Assembly (NCBI RefSeq): GCF_003112535.1
Contig: NZ_BEWA01000002.1
Span: 1-64,000 of the forward strand
Length of the DNA: 64,000 bases
Direction: 5' to 3'
Origin: Streptomyces rishiriensis
Lineage (GTDB): Bacteria; Actinomycetota; Actinomycetes; Streptomycetales; Streptomycetaceae
In this document: piece after piece, positions 40,954-49,576 of the stretch
How the letters are laid out: each line of letters begins with the position of its first letter
Numbering within the stretch: the first letter of the stretch is position 1
The notes under the pieces: model-generated
What the model saw: only the letters and a program-made list of their open reading frames with translations
Databases searched by the model: none
Told to the model about the DNA's origin: nothing
Position numbers and translations under genes: made by a program

Positions 40954-42600
40954 TCAGTTCACGTTGACCGCGCTCCAGGCCGCCGCCACCGTGTTGTACT
41001 CCGTGCTGCCCGCGCCGTAGAGGTCCTTGGCCGCGTTCAGGGTGGCGGTCCTGGCTCCGGCGTAGTTGGTCGAGGACGTCATGTAGACGGTCAGGGCGCG
41101 GTACCAGATCGCGCCGAGCTTGTCGCGGCCGATGCCGGTGACCGTGGAGCCGTTGGCCGTCGGGGAGTTGTAGGAGACGCCGTTGACGGTCTTGGCCCCG
41201 CTGCCCTCGGCGAGGAGGTAGGCGAAGTGGTTGGCGACGCCGGAGGAGTAGTGGACGTCCAGGTTGCCGACCGAACTGCTCCAGTAGTCAGCGGAATTGC
41301 CGTCCCTGCTGGGCTTGTCCATGTAGCGCAGGGCGTCCTTGCCGAAGCCGGAGCGGACGATCTTCTCGCCGATCAGGTAGTCACCGACGTCCTGCGAGTT
41401 GGCCGCGTGGAACTCGACCAGCGTGCCGAAGATGTCGGACGTCGCCTCGTTGAGGCCGCCCGACTCGCCCGAGTAGGTCAGCTTGGCGGTCTTCGAGGTC
41501 ACACCGTGGGACATCTCGTGGCCCGCCACGTCCAGGGCCACCAGCGGGCCCAACTGGGTTCCGTCGCCGTCGCCGTAGGTCATGCAGAAGCAACTGTCGT
41601 CCCAGAAGGCGTTGTTGTAGCTGTTGCCGTAGTGGACGCGGTTGTAGGAGCCCTTGCCGTCGTTGCCGATGCCGTTGCGGCCGTGGACGTTCTTGTAGTA
41701 GTCCCAGGTCGCGTCGGTGCCGTACTGGGCGTCCACCGCCGCCGTGGAGCGGTCCGCGGAGGCTCCGGTGCCCCAGTGGTTGTCGGCGTCCGTGAAGAGG
41801 GTCGCGGGGGCACGGCTGATGCAGATGCCGAAGATGCACAGGTCGGTCTTGTTGGCCGCGTCGCCGGTGTACGTGTTGCCGCGCGTGGGGTCCTTGAGCT
41901 GGTACGTCGATCCCGAGAGGGTCGTCTCCAGCGGGACCGTGCCGCCGTACAGGGACTTGCCGTCGCCGGTGGCCGTCTCGATCGTGTCCCAGGCGTCGAT
42001 CCGGGCGCCGGTGCGGGCGTCGGTGAGCACCGCGCGGGCCACCGGGTTGCCCAGCGAGTCCAGGCCGACGACGTTCGTACGCCAGGCCAGTTTCGGGGCG
42101 CCGTGCAGGGCGTCGACGACGAGCTGCGGCTTGGCCTTCACCTGCTTCAGCGTCTGACCCAGGTGGGCCGCGCGCAGGGCGTTGACCGCGGCGTCGGCGG
42201 CTTTGGCCGCCGGCACCTTCGGGGTGATGCTCGCCAGCGTGATCGCCGCCCGCGTCGCCCGGTCGGCGCCGCGGTATGCGCCGTCACGACCGAGGTGGAC
42301 GACGAAGTCTCCGCCCAGGACGGGGAGTTGACGGTAGGTGCGGTCGTAGCGGACGTGCTGGGCGCCGTCCTTGTCGACGACCACGTCGCTCACGGACGTG
42401 CCCTGCACCGAGCTGAGACCCAGGGCCGCCGCGTGGTCGGCGAGGGCCGCCGCCGCGTTGTCGAGCGCGGTCGCCCTGGTCGGTCTGTCGGCCGCGCCGG
42501 CGGCCGGGGAGAGTACGGCGGCCAGGAGAGTGGCCGTGGTGGCGGCGATGCCGGCGGTGGCGAGACGGGAACCTCGGACGTGCTGCCGTATCCGACTCAT
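40954..42600 (-). CDS. Secreted M4 (thermolysin-like) neutral metalloprotease
   Basis: 548 residues, synthesised as a prepro-enzyme. The signal peptide (ATAGIAATTATLLAAVLSPA, ending AGA-A) is followed by an FTP/PepSY propeptide (about 35-205) and the catalytic domain. Zinc ligands are His361 and His365 in HEMSH with Glu385 in GGLNEATSD; Glu362 is the catalytic base. The C-terminal M4 helical domain has VHYSSGVANHFAYLLAEGSG with the conserved His. It degrades extracellular protein, supplying peptides. The ATG at 42600 is well supported by the signal peptide although the GGAG site is about 13 bases away. The upstream palindrome may control it. Confidence 0.93.
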   Translation of the reverse strand: MSRIRQHVRGSRLATAGIAATTATLLAAVLSPAAGAADRPTRATALDNAAAALADHAAALGLSSVQGTSVSDVVVDKDGAQHVRYDRTYRQLPVLGGDFVVHLGRDGAYRGADRATRAAITLASITPKVPAAKAADAAVNALRAAHLGQTLKQVKAKPQLVVDALHGAPKLAWRTNVVGLDSLGNPVARAVLTDARTGARIDAWDTIETATGDGKSLYGGTVPLETTLSGSTYQLKDPTRGNTYTGDAANKTDLCIFGICISRAPATLFTDADNHWGTGASADRSTAAVDAQYGTDATWDYYKNVHGRNGIGNDGKGSYNRVHYGNSYNNAFWDDSCFCMTYGDGDGTQLGPLVALDVAGHEMSHGVTSKTAKLTYSGESGGLNEATSDIFGTLVEFHAANSQDVGDYLIGEKIVRSGFGKDALRYMDKPSRDGNSADYWSSSVGNLDVHYSSGVANHFAYLLAEGSGAKTVNGVSYNSPTANGSTVTGIGRDKLGAIWYRALTVYMTSSTNYAGARTATLNAAKDLYGAGSTEYNTVAAAWSAVNVN

Positions 42601-42706
42601 CAGTGTCTTCGGTCTCCTCGGGAAGGCGCCGTGGGGGGCGCGTGTGGGGGTGGCCGGTGAGCGGCCTGTGGAGGTGGCGCTGATGTCGTCCTGGCATTTA
42701 AGTGGG

Positions 42707-42720
42707 CATGACATGTCATG
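42707..42720. promoter_or_regulatory. Perfect palindrome upstream of the M4 protease
   Basis: CATGACATGTCATG is a perfect 14-base palindrome about 107 bases upstream of the protease ATG, followed at 42727 by a second palindrome GCGCATGCGC. It also lies 48 bases before the divergent cyclotransferase gene. It is a plausible operator for either gene; the regulator is unknown. Confidence 0.45.
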
Positions 42721-42767
42721 TCCATAGCGCATGCGCGGGGGACCGGTGAGGGGCCAGTGAGGGGCCG

Positions 42768-43220
42768 ATGAGGGAGAGAATCGTTTCCGTGATCGCCCCC
42801 GAACTCCCCTTCTTCGTCTACGGCACGCTCCGCCCCGGCGAGGGCAACCACGACCTCCTCCTGCGTGGCCGCACCCTCCGCGAGGAACCGGCCCGACTGT
42901 CGGGCGCGCTGCTCTACGACGGACCCGGCTACCCCTACGCGGTCGAGGCGCCGGGCGAGGCGGGCGCGACCGTCGCCGGGGAACTCGTGACGGCCCGTCC
43001 GGAGGCGTACGCGCGACTGCTCGCCGAGCTCGACCGGCTGGAGGAGTACGTCCCGGGCGACCCGCGCAATCTCTACGAACGCGTTGTGCGCGAGGTGGTC
43101 CGGGTGGACGGATCCGCCGCCGCGCGCGCCTGGGTGTACGTCGCCGCACCCGCGGTCGCAGCCGGCCTGCGGGCCCGCGGGAACCTCATCGAGGGCGGGG
43201 ACTGGCTGGCCCGTCGATGA
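42768..43220 (+). CDS. Gamma-glutamylcyclotransferase (AIG2-like)
   Basis: 150 residues. The fold's signature YGTLRPGEGNHDLL lies near residue 18, and the acidic LAELDRLEEYVPGDP carries the candidate catalytic glutamate. The late NLYERVVREVV and AWVYVAA strands complete the beta barrel. Members release 5-oxoproline from gamma-glutamyl amines or peptides; the substrate is not predictable. The ATG at 42768 follows GAGGGG closely; an in-frame GTG at 42789 is an alternative. It is divergent from the M4 protease. Confidence 0.85.
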   Translation: MRERIVSVIAPELPFFVYGTLRPGEGNHDLLLRGRTLREEPARLSGALLYDGPGYPYAVEAPGEAGATVAGELVTARPEAYARLLAELDRLEEYVPGDPRNLYERVVREVVRVDGSAAARAWVYVAAPAVAAGLRARGNLIEGGDWLARR

Positions 43221-43432
43221 CCGCCTCACCCGTTCACACGCCCCGCGGCGACTTTTCCGCACTCGGCCGCCAATACGCCGGTGACCTGCTGAAACAGCGT
43301 CGCGAAAGGTCCGGACGTCCACGATCTGACACCCATTCATCCCAGTCCTGACGCACCATCAGCAAGCGCGCTCGCCGCACGGCGGCTTACCTCGGAGGGG
43401 CAGGGATTCTCGAAGAGCTCGAAGGAGCACCG

Positions 43433-44119
43433 ATGCGACGCCGTACCGCCCGGCACACCGCCCGCCGTACCACCCGTCGTCCGGTCCGCAGCACCGCCCG
43501 CGCCGCCGTCCGTCGTCCGGTCCGCAGCACCGCCCGCGCCGCCGTCCGTCGTCCGGTCCGCAGCATCGCCCGCGCCGCCGTCCGTCGTACCGCCCGTGCG
43601 CTGACCGGCGCCGCGCTCGCCGTCACGGCGGCGGCCGGGGTCGCCGCGCCCGCCCATGCCGCGGGCGTCGGCGCCGCTTCACCCGGCGGGCAGCTGGAGG
43701 TGTACCCCGCCACCGCCGTGCCGGGCGGACAGGTCTCGGCGAACACGGCGGCGTGCGGGGAGGGCGGATCGGCGGCGGGCGACGCCGGGGCGGTGGGCGC
43801 GGGTCGCTTCACGCTCGCGCCCACCACGCACGAGGGCGAGGCCGTCGGGCAGTTCCGGGTGCCGCCGAGCGCGCAGCCGGGCACGTACGAGATCGTCGCG
43901 GAGTGCGCCGGGGACGGTCGGCGGATCACCGGGGACCTGGTGGTCGTGCTGGCCTCGGACCGGCAGCCGGTGCCTCCGCGCGGAAGTGTCAAGACGGGGG
44001 TCGGCGGCGCTCTGGGCCCCGACCCCGTTCAGACCGCGGCCGGTGTGGCGGCTCTGGCCGTCGCCGCCGCGGGCGGTACCTGGCTCCTGCATCGCCGGGC
44101 GAGAGGCGACGGGATCTGA
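43433..44119 (+). CDS. Exported surface protein with arginine-repeat N-terminus, sortase partner
   Basis: 228 residues. The first 55 or so residues are an unusual Arg/Ala-rich tract built of three 12-residue repeats (RRPVRSTARAAV), then a hydrophobic signal (LTGAALAVTAAAGVAAPAHA-A). A beta-rich domain (EVYPATAVPGGQVSANTAAC, then CAGDGRRI; one likely disulfide) follows. A C-terminal membrane segment (TAAGVAALAVAAAGGTWLL) ends in the basic tail HRRARGDGI. That tail resembles a cell-wall sorting signal, but no LPxTG is present before it. The ATG at 43433 has AAGGAG six bases upstream. The next gene encodes a class F sortase, suggesting a functional pair. Confidence 0.7.
   Translation: MRRRTARHTARRTTRRPVRSTARAAVRRPVRSTARAAVRRPVRSIARAAVRRTARALTGAALAVTAAAGVAAPAHAAGVGAASPGGQLEVYPATAVPGGQVSANTAACGEGGSAAGDAGAVGAGRFTLAPTTHEGEAVGQFRVPPSAQPGTYEIVAECAGDGRRITGDLVVVLASDRQPVPPRGSVKTGVGGALGPDPVQTAAGVAALAVAAAGGTWLLHRRARGDGI
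43475..43582. repeat. Three 36-base tandem repeats in coding sequence
   Basis: Three near-identical 36-base units (one substitution in the third) encode the RRPVRSTARAAV repeats at the N-terminus of the exported surface protein. Because the period is a multiple of three, unit loss or gain keeps the frame. Confidence 0.95.
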
Positions 44120-44263
44120 CGGACACCCTCCGCCGTCCGTCAGCCGGTACCGCATGTCCCCTCCCCCTCCGGGTCCGACGCCCCTCGCGGCCCGGAGGGG
44201 GGCACGGGCCCCGGTTCCTCACAGACCGACTCATCACAGACCGACGCAGCAGACGTCGACGCA

Positions 44264-44368
44264 GCAGAGATCCACTCGGCACAGGTCCACTCGGCACAGG
44301 TCCACTCGGCACAGGTCCACTCAGCACAGGTCCACTCAGCACAGGTCCACTCAGCACAGATCCACTCG
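44264..44368. repeat. Seven 15-base tandem repeats before the sortase gene
   Basis: Seven units of gcacaggtccactcg or gcacaggtccactca (first and last with gagat/agat variants) fill the 287-base gap between the surface-protein gene and the sortase gene. More degenerate versions extend back to about 44218. No protein-like frame with a start signal is visible. Confidence 0.95.
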
Positions 44369-44406
44369 GCCACGGAGCGTCGGAGCGACGGAGAGGGGGG
44401 AACGGC

Positions 44407-45030
44407 ATGCGCAGGGTCGGCAACGCCGCCATAGCGGCCGTCACCGCGGCCTCCCTGTGCTGCGGCGCGTGGCTGCTGCACAGCGGCGCCGAGACGCACG
44501 CCCCGCCGCAGCCGTCCGCGGCCCAGGCCCGCTCCGACGGTCCGCAGCGACCCGGCCGGTCCGCGCCGGCGCTGCCGCCCTCCGCGCCCGACCGCGTCCG
44601 CATCCCCTCGATCCACGTGGACGCCCCCCTGACGGGCCTCGCCCTCACCGCCTCCGGCAGCCTCGCCGTCCCGCCCGCCGAGAAGAAGAACCTCGCCGGC
44701 TGGTACGAGGCCGGCACCACCCCCGGCGAGACGGGCACCGCGATCGTCGCCGGCCATGTGGACAACGCCGACGGCCCCGCCGTCTTCTACGATCTGGGTG
44801 CCCTGCGCAAGGGCAGCGCCGTCGAGGTGGACCGGCGTGACGGGCGTGTCGCCGTGTTCACCGTGGACGCCGTCGAGGTCTACCGAGACCGCGACTTCCC
44901 CGACGCGAAGGTGTACGGGGCGGCGGACCGGCCCGAGTTGCGGGTGATCACCTGCGGCGGAGGCTATTCGAAGTCGACCGGTTACCAGGGGAACGTGGTC
45001 GTGTTCGCCCATCTCACCGGCAGCCGCTGA
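44407..45030 (+). CDS. Class F sortase
   Basis: 207 residues. The signal anchor (AAIAAVTAASLCCGAWLLHS) and a proline-rich linker precede the sortase barrel: RVRIPSIHVDAPLTGL, IVAGHVDNADGPAVF with catalytic His117, and LRVITCGGGYSKSTGYQGNV with catalytic Cys183. The Arg expected near the end is less certain. Sortases cleave a sorting signal and transfer the protein to peptidoglycan or a pilin. The ATG at 44407 has GAGGGGGG about eight bases upstream. The gene follows a probable substrate, separated by the 15-base repeat array. Confidence 0.9.
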   Translation: MRRVGNAAIAAVTAASLCCGAWLLHSGAETHAPPQPSAAQARSDGPQRPGRSAPALPPSAPDRVRIPSIHVDAPLTGLALTASGSLAVPPAEKKNLAGWYEAGTTPGETGTAIVAGHVDNADGPAVFYDLGALRKGSAVEVDRRDGRVAVFTVDAVEVYRDRDFPDAKVYGAADRPELRVITCGGGYSKSTGYQGNVVVFAHLTGSR

Positions 45031-45063
45031 GGCCTCCGCCCCGTCGCGGAAGCCGAAGCCGAA

Positions 45064-45159
45064 GCCGACGCAGAGGCCGAGGCCGACGCAAAGGCCGAGG
45101 CTGACGCAAAGGCCGAGGCTGACGCAAAGGCCGAGGCCGAGGCTGACGCAGAGGCCGGG
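45064..45159. repeat. 18-base tandem repeats before the nirB operon
   Basis: About five copies of an 18-base unit, g(c/t)tgacgcaaaggccgag and close variants, lie in the 319-base gap between the sortase and the nitrite-reductase operon. No gene is seen in the gap; its right end carries the candidate GlnR box. Confidence 0.9.
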
Positions 45160-45288
45160 GCCGGTCGGGCCGATCGCGGGGTGGGGGGCCGTGACAGGGG
45201 CAAGCGGTGCATGCATGAGCCACGCACCTGGGGAGCTCCTGAGGCGCGGGAACCCTCACACGTGGGGCGGGGTCCCGCTGAGGGCAGC

Positions 45289-45326
45289 GTTCCTCGCGGG
45301 AAACAACGGTGATGCGACCGGGTAAC
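45289..45326 (+). promoter_or_regulatory. Candidate GlnR box upstream of the nirB operon
   Basis: Pentamers at exact 11-base spacing: GTTCC (45289), GAAAC (45300), GATGC (45311), GTAAC (45322). Against gTnAC/GaAAC alternation they match well at positions one, two and four and weakly at three. The box ends 23 bases before the first ATG of the operon. GlnR control of nirB is established in Streptomyces; this instance is inferred. Confidence 0.6.
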
Positions 45327-45349
45327 CTCGGCACCGCACGCTCCTGGAC

Positions 45350-46579
45350 ATGACCTCGAATTCGCGTGTGGTGGTGCTCGGCGCCGGCCTCGCGGGCGTA
45401 CGACTCGCCCGCCGGCTCGGCGAACTGGGCGTCCCCGCGCTGCTCGTCGGCGACGAGGAGCACCGGCCCTACAACCGGGTCCTGCTCGCCGAGGTGCTGG
45501 CCGGCCGCTACTCGCCCGACGTGATCGCCCTGCCCGCGCCCGCCGGACTGGTCCGGGCCAAGGTCACCGGCATCGACAGCGACCGGCGGGTCCTCTCCTG
45601 CGCGGACGGCTCGGAGATCGCCTACGGCACGCTCGTCCTGGCCACCGGCTCCAACCCGGTCCTCCCGCCCCTGCGCGGCCTCTTCACCCCCGACCACGTC
45701 CTGCCGGAGGGCGTCCACGCCTTCCGCACCATGGACGACTGCCTCGGCCTGTCGAAGGCGGTACGGCCGGGCGTACGGGCGGTCGTCATCGGCGGCGGGC
45801 TCCTCGGGGTCTCCGCGGCCCGCGCGCTCGCGGTGCGCGGCGCCCAGGTCGTCCTCGCCCAGCAGGCCGAGCGCCTCATGGAACGCCAGCTCGACCCGAA
45901 CGCCTCCCGGCTGGTGCTGCGGCACCTGAAGGACCTCGGCGTCGAGGTGCACACCGAGTGCCGGGTGCGCGACGTGCGCTGCCTCGGCGGCGCCGTCCGG
46001 TCGGTCGAGATGGCCGACGGCTACGCCCTCGACGCCGATCTGGTGGTGCTGGCCTGCGGGGTCTCCCCGCGCGCCGGACTCGCCAAGGCCGCCGGGATCG
46101 CCGTCCACAAGGGCGTCCTGGTCGACGACGCACTGCGCACGTCGGACCCGCGCATCCGGGCGATCGGCGACTGCGCGCAGCACGACGGGACCGTGTACGG
46201 CCTCGCCGCCCCGGCGCTGGAACAGGCCGACGTGCTGGCCGCGTCGCTGGCCGGGGACCCGGACGCCCGCTACACCGGCACCCGCGCCCTCACCCGGCTC
46301 ACCCTCGCCGGGAACAGCGCCTTCGACCTCGCCGCCTTCGACCTCGCCGCGTTCGGCGAGACCGAGCCCCGCCCGGGCGACGACGTCGTGCAGCTCGCCG
46401 ACGCCACCCGCGGCACCTACCGCAAGGTCGTCGTCCGCGACGACCGCCTGGTCGGCGGGGTCCTCGTCGGCGAACTCGGCACCGTCGGCGCGCTGGCGCG
46501 CGCCTGGGAGGGAGCAGAGCCGCTCCCCTCCGACGGCGGCCCCCTGCTCCACCTGCTCACCAACGACGGAGGCACCTGA
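45350..46579 (+). CDS. FAD-dependent NAD(P)H oxidoreductase of nitrite/nitrate assimilation
   Basis: 409 residues. FAD motif VVVLGAGLAGVRLARRLGEL, EEHRPYNRVLLAEVLAGRY, second dinucleotide motif AVVIGGGLLGVSAARALAVR, and IRAIGDCAQHDG with the ribityl-binding Asp. It resembles the N-terminal reductase part of NirB, without iron-sulfur or siroheme domains. An internal duplication (FDLAAFDLAAFG) is visible. The next gene, nirB, overlaps its stop by one base. It probably feeds electrons from NAD(P)H to NasA or assists NirB, as NasC-type proteins do. The ATG at 45350 has only a weak ribosome site. Confidence 0.85.
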   Translation: MTSNSRVVVLGAGLAGVRLARRLGELGVPALLVGDEEHRPYNRVLLAEVLAGRYSPDVIALPAPAGLVRAKVTGIDSDRRVLSCADGSEIAYGTLVLATGSNPVLPPLRGLFTPDHVLPEGVHAFRTMDDCLGLSKAVRPGVRAVVIGGGLLGVSAARALAVRGAQVVLAQQAERLMERQLDPNASRLVLRHLKDLGVEVHTECRVRDVRCLGGAVRSVEMADGYALDADLVVLACGVSPRAGLAKAAGIAVHKGVLVDDALRTSDPRIRAIGDCAQHDGTVYGLAAPALEQADVLAASLAGDPDARYTGTRALTRLTLAGNSAFDLAAFDLAAFGETEPRPGDDVVQLADATRGTYRKVVVRDDRLVGGVLVGELGTVGALARAWEGAEPLPSDGGPLLHLLTNDGGT

Positions 46580-49182
46580 TGACCGCCACTGAGGGGGCCA
46601 CCCCCACGATCGTGCTCGTCGGCCACGGCATGGTCGGCCAGCGCTTCCTCGAAGCGATCGCCGAGCGCGGTCTGACCGCCACCCACCGCGTGGTCGTGCT
46701 GTGCGAGGAGCCGCGGCCCGCCTACGACCGCGTGGCGCTGACCTCGTACTTCTCGGGCAGGACGGCCGAGGACCTGTCGATGACCGACATGGCGTTCCTC
46801 GAGACGCACGGCATCGAGCTCCACGTCGGCGACCCGGCCGAGACCGTCGACCGCGAGGCGAGGAAGGTCGTCGCCCGCTCCGGCCGGGTCTTCGCGTACG
46901 ACACCCTCGTGCTCGCCACCGGCTCGTTCCCCTTCGTCCCGCCGGTCCCGAACAAGGACGCCGAGGGCTGCTTCGTCTACCGCACGATCGACGACCTGCT
47001 GGCCATCGAGAAGTACGCCGAGACGGCGACGACCGGCGCTGTGGTCGGCGGCGGCCTGCTGGGCCTGGAGGCCGCGGGCGCTCTGAAGGGTCTCGGGCTG
47101 ACGTCCCACATCGTGGAGTTCGCGCCCCGGCTGATGCCCGTCCAGGTCGACGCGGGCGGCGGCGCGGCCCTGCTGCGCACCATCGAGGACATGGGCCTGA
47201 CCGTCCACACGGGCGTGGGCACCCAGGAGATCGTGGTCGACCAGTCCGGCGCGGTCACCGGCATGAAGCTCTCCGACGGCTCCGAACTCGCCACCGACCT
47301 GGTCGTGTTCAGCGCCGGCGTCCGCCCCCGCGACCAGCTCGCCCGCGACTGCGGCCTGACCGTGGGCGAACGCGGCGGCATCGCGGTCGACGAGCGGTGC
47401 CGCACGGTCACCGACCCGCACGTGTTCGCCATCGGCGAGTGCGCCCTGGCCGCCGACGGCCGGGTCTACGGCCTGGTCGCCCCCGGCTACGAGCAGGCCG
47501 AGACGGCCGCCTCGGCCATCGCCGACGACGAGTCGGAGCAGCTGTCCTTCACCGGCGCCGACCTCTCCACCAAGCTGAAGCTGCTCGGCGTGGACGTCGC
47601 GTCCTTCGGCGACGCGCACGGCGCCGCCGAGGACTGCCTGGACGTCGTCTACTCCGACTCCCGCGCCGGCCTGTACAAGAAGCTGGTCATCGGCCGCGAC
47701 GGCACGCTGCTCGGCGGCATCCTGGTCGGCGACGCCGACGCGTACGGCACGCTGCGGGCCTTCACCGGGTCCGTGCCGCCCGTCGCCCCCGAGTCGCTGG
47801 TCCTGCCGGCCGGCGCCGGAGACTCCGTGCAGCTGGGCCCGTCCGCGCTGCCGGACGAGGCGATCGTCTGCTCCTGCCACAACGTGTCGAAGGGCACGAT
47901 CCGCGGCGCGGTCACCGAGCACTCCTGCACGACCGTGCCCGAGGTGAAGAAGTGCACCAAGGCCGGTACCGGCTGCGGCAGTTGCGTCAAGGTCCTCGGT
48001 CAGCTGGTCACCGCCGAGCTGGAGGCGAGCGGCGTCGAGGTCGACAAGGGCCTGTGCGGCTGCTTCTCCCAGACCCGCGAGGAGCTGTACGAGATCGTCC
48101 TCGCCCTGCGCGTCAACACCTACCAGGACCTCCTGGACCGCTACGGCCGCGACGGCGCCCGCGGCGGCGACGGGTGCGACGTCTGCAAGCCCGCGATCGG
48201 CTCGATCATCGCGTCCCTCGCCCCGAGCATCGGTGCGAGCGGCTACGTCCTGGACGGCGAGCAGGCCGCGCTGCAGGAGACCAACGACCACTTCCTCGCC
48301 AACCTGCAGAAGAACGGCTCCTATTCGGTCGTCCCGCGCATCCCCGGCGGTGAGATCACCCCCGAGGGGCTGATCGTGATCGGCGAGATCGCCCGCGACT
48401 TCGGTCTCTACACGAAGATCACCGGCGGACAGCGCATCGACATGTTCGGCGCGCGCGTGGAGCAACTTCCCCTGATCTGGACACGGTTGGTGGACGCCGG
48501 CTTCGAGTCGGGCCACGCCTACGGCAAGTCCCTGCGCACGGTGAAGTCCTGCGTCGGCCAGACCTGGTGCCGCTACGGCGTCCAGGACTCCGTCCGCATG
48601 GCGATCGACCTGGAGCTGCGCTACCGGGGCCTGCGCTCCCCGCACAAGCTCAAGTCCGCGGTCTCCGGCTGCGCCCGCGAGTGCGCCGAGGCCCAGTCGA
48701 AGGACTTCGGCGTCATCGCCACCTCCAACGGCTGGAACCTCTACGTCGGCGGCAACGGCGGCGCGACCCCGCGCCACGCGGACCTCCTCGCCCAGGATCT
48801 CACCGACGCCGAACTGGTCCGCCTCATCGACCGCTTCCTGATGTTCTACATCCGCACCGCCGACCGCCTGGAGCGCACGTCGACCTGGCTGGAGCGCATC
48901 CCGGGCGGCCTGGACCACGTGCGCGACGTCGTCGTGGAGGACTCCCTCGGCATCTGCGAGGAGCTGGAGTCCCTGATGACGGCCCACGTGGCGCACTACG
49001 CCGACGAGTGGGCGACCACCATCAACGACCCCGAGAAGCTGGCCCGGTTCGTGTCCTTCGTCAACGCCCCGGACACCCCCGACCCCGTCGTCGGCTTCGT
49101 CCCCGAGCGCGAGCAGATCAAGCCCGACCTGCCGCTGCTGACCATCGGCCACCGTCCCCTGGAAGGGAGCGCCCAGCGATGA
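46579..49182 (+). CDS. nirB: Nitrite reductase (NADH), large subunit
   Basis: 867 residues, full length for NirB. It has an FAD motif (IVLVGHGMVGQRFLEAIAE) and an NAD motif (GAVVGGGLLGLEAAGALKG). A BFD-like [2Fe-2S] domain starts at C430 (CSCHNVSKG, GTGCGSC). Ferredoxin-like siroheme domains carry C658/C664 (CVGQTWC) and C698/C702 (CARECAE), which bind the [4Fe-4S]-siroheme pair. It reduces nitrite to ammonium with six electrons. The ATG overlaps the previous stop (TGATG) with GGAGG upstream, and the stop overlaps the nirD start by four bases. Siroheme may come from the CbiX-like chelatase at 29323-30102. Confidence 0.96.
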   Translation: MTATEGATPTIVLVGHGMVGQRFLEAIAERGLTATHRVVVLCEEPRPAYDRVALTSYFSGRTAEDLSMTDMAFLETHGIELHVGDPAETVDREARKVVARSGRVFAYDTLVLATGSFPFVPPVPNKDAEGCFVYRTIDDLLAIEKYAETATTGAVVGGGLLGLEAAGALKGLGLTSHIVEFAPRLMPVQVDAGGGAALLRTIEDMGLTVHTGVGTQEIVVDQSGAVTGMKLSDGSELATDLVVFSAGVRPRDQLARDCGLTVGERGGIAVDERCRTVTDPHVFAIGECALAADGRVYGLVAPGYEQAETAASAIADDESEQLSFTGADLSTKLKLLGVDVASFGDAHGAAEDCLDVVYSDSRAGLYKKLVIGRDGTLLGGILVGDADAYGTLRAFTGSVPPVAPESLVLPAGAGDSVQLGPSALPDEAIVCSCHNVSKGTIRGAVTEHSCTTVPEVKKCTKAGTGCGSCVKVLGQLVTAELEASGVEVDKGLCGCFSQTREELYEIVLALRVNTYQDLLDRYGRDGARGGDGCDVCKPAIGSIIASLAPSIGASGYVLDGEQAALQETNDHFLANLQKNGSYSVVPRIPGGEITPEGLIVIGEIARDFGLYTKITGGQRIDMFGARVEQLPLIWTRLVDAGFESGHAYGKSLRTVKSCVGQTWCRYGVQDSVRMAIDLELRYRGLRSPHKLKSAVSGCARECAEAQSKDFGVIATSNGWNLYVGGNGGATPRHADLLAQDLTDAELVRLIDRFLMFYIRTADRLERTSTWLERIPGGLDHVRDVVVEDSLGICEELESLMTAHVAHYADEWATTINDPEKLARFVSFVNAPDTPDPVVGFVPEREQIKPDLPLLTIGHRPLEGSAQR

Positions 49183-49538
49183 CCCTGGCACCCGAGACCA
49201 CCGACCTGAAGGTCCAACTGCAGCTGGAGGAGGGCGGACTCGACTGGTTCACGGTCTGCGACCTGAGCCGGCTCGTCCCCGGCCGCGGCGTGGCCGCACT
49301 CCTGCCCGACGGCCGCCAGGTCGCCCTGTTCCGCGACCGCTCCGGCGCCCTGTACGCCATCGACAACCGTGACCCGTTCGGCGGCGCGGCGGTCCTCTCC
49401 CGAGGCCTGACCGGCACGCACCAGGGCCGCCCGTTCGTCGCCTCCCCGCTCCTCAAGCAGCGTTTCGACCTGGTGAGCGGGGAGTGCCTGGACGACGAGA
49501 CGGTGCGCGTCGCCACCTACGACGTGCGCGCCGCCTGA
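49179..49538 (+). CDS. nirD: Nitrite reductase (NADH), small subunit
   Basis: 119 residues, with the Rieske-like fold of NirD (WFTVCDLSRLVPGRGVAALL, LYAIDNRDPFGGAAVLSRG). As in other NirD proteins the Cys/His cluster ligands of true Rieske proteins are absent, so it is a structural or regulatory subunit without a metal centre. The ATG overlaps the nirB stop (ATGA), making the third gene of the operon. Confidence 0.95.
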   Translation: MTLAPETTDLKVQLQLEEGGLDWFTVCDLSRLVPGRGVAALLPDGRQVALFRDRSGALYAIDNRDPFGGAAVLSRGLTGTHQGRPFVASPLLKQRFDLVSGECLDDETVRVATYDVRAA

Positions 49539-49576
49539 CGGGTCCGACCGAGGTTCCCCGCCGGCATCCCGGCCGC

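Noticed and set aside
44264..44368. Possible CRISPR array of 15-base repeats
   Set aside because: Repeats are contiguous with no spacers and no cas genes are present; this is a tandem minisatellite.
46417..49191. Long open frame on the minus strand opposite nirB
   Set aside because: Same cause; nirB on the plus strand has complete cofactor motifs and coupled neighbours.
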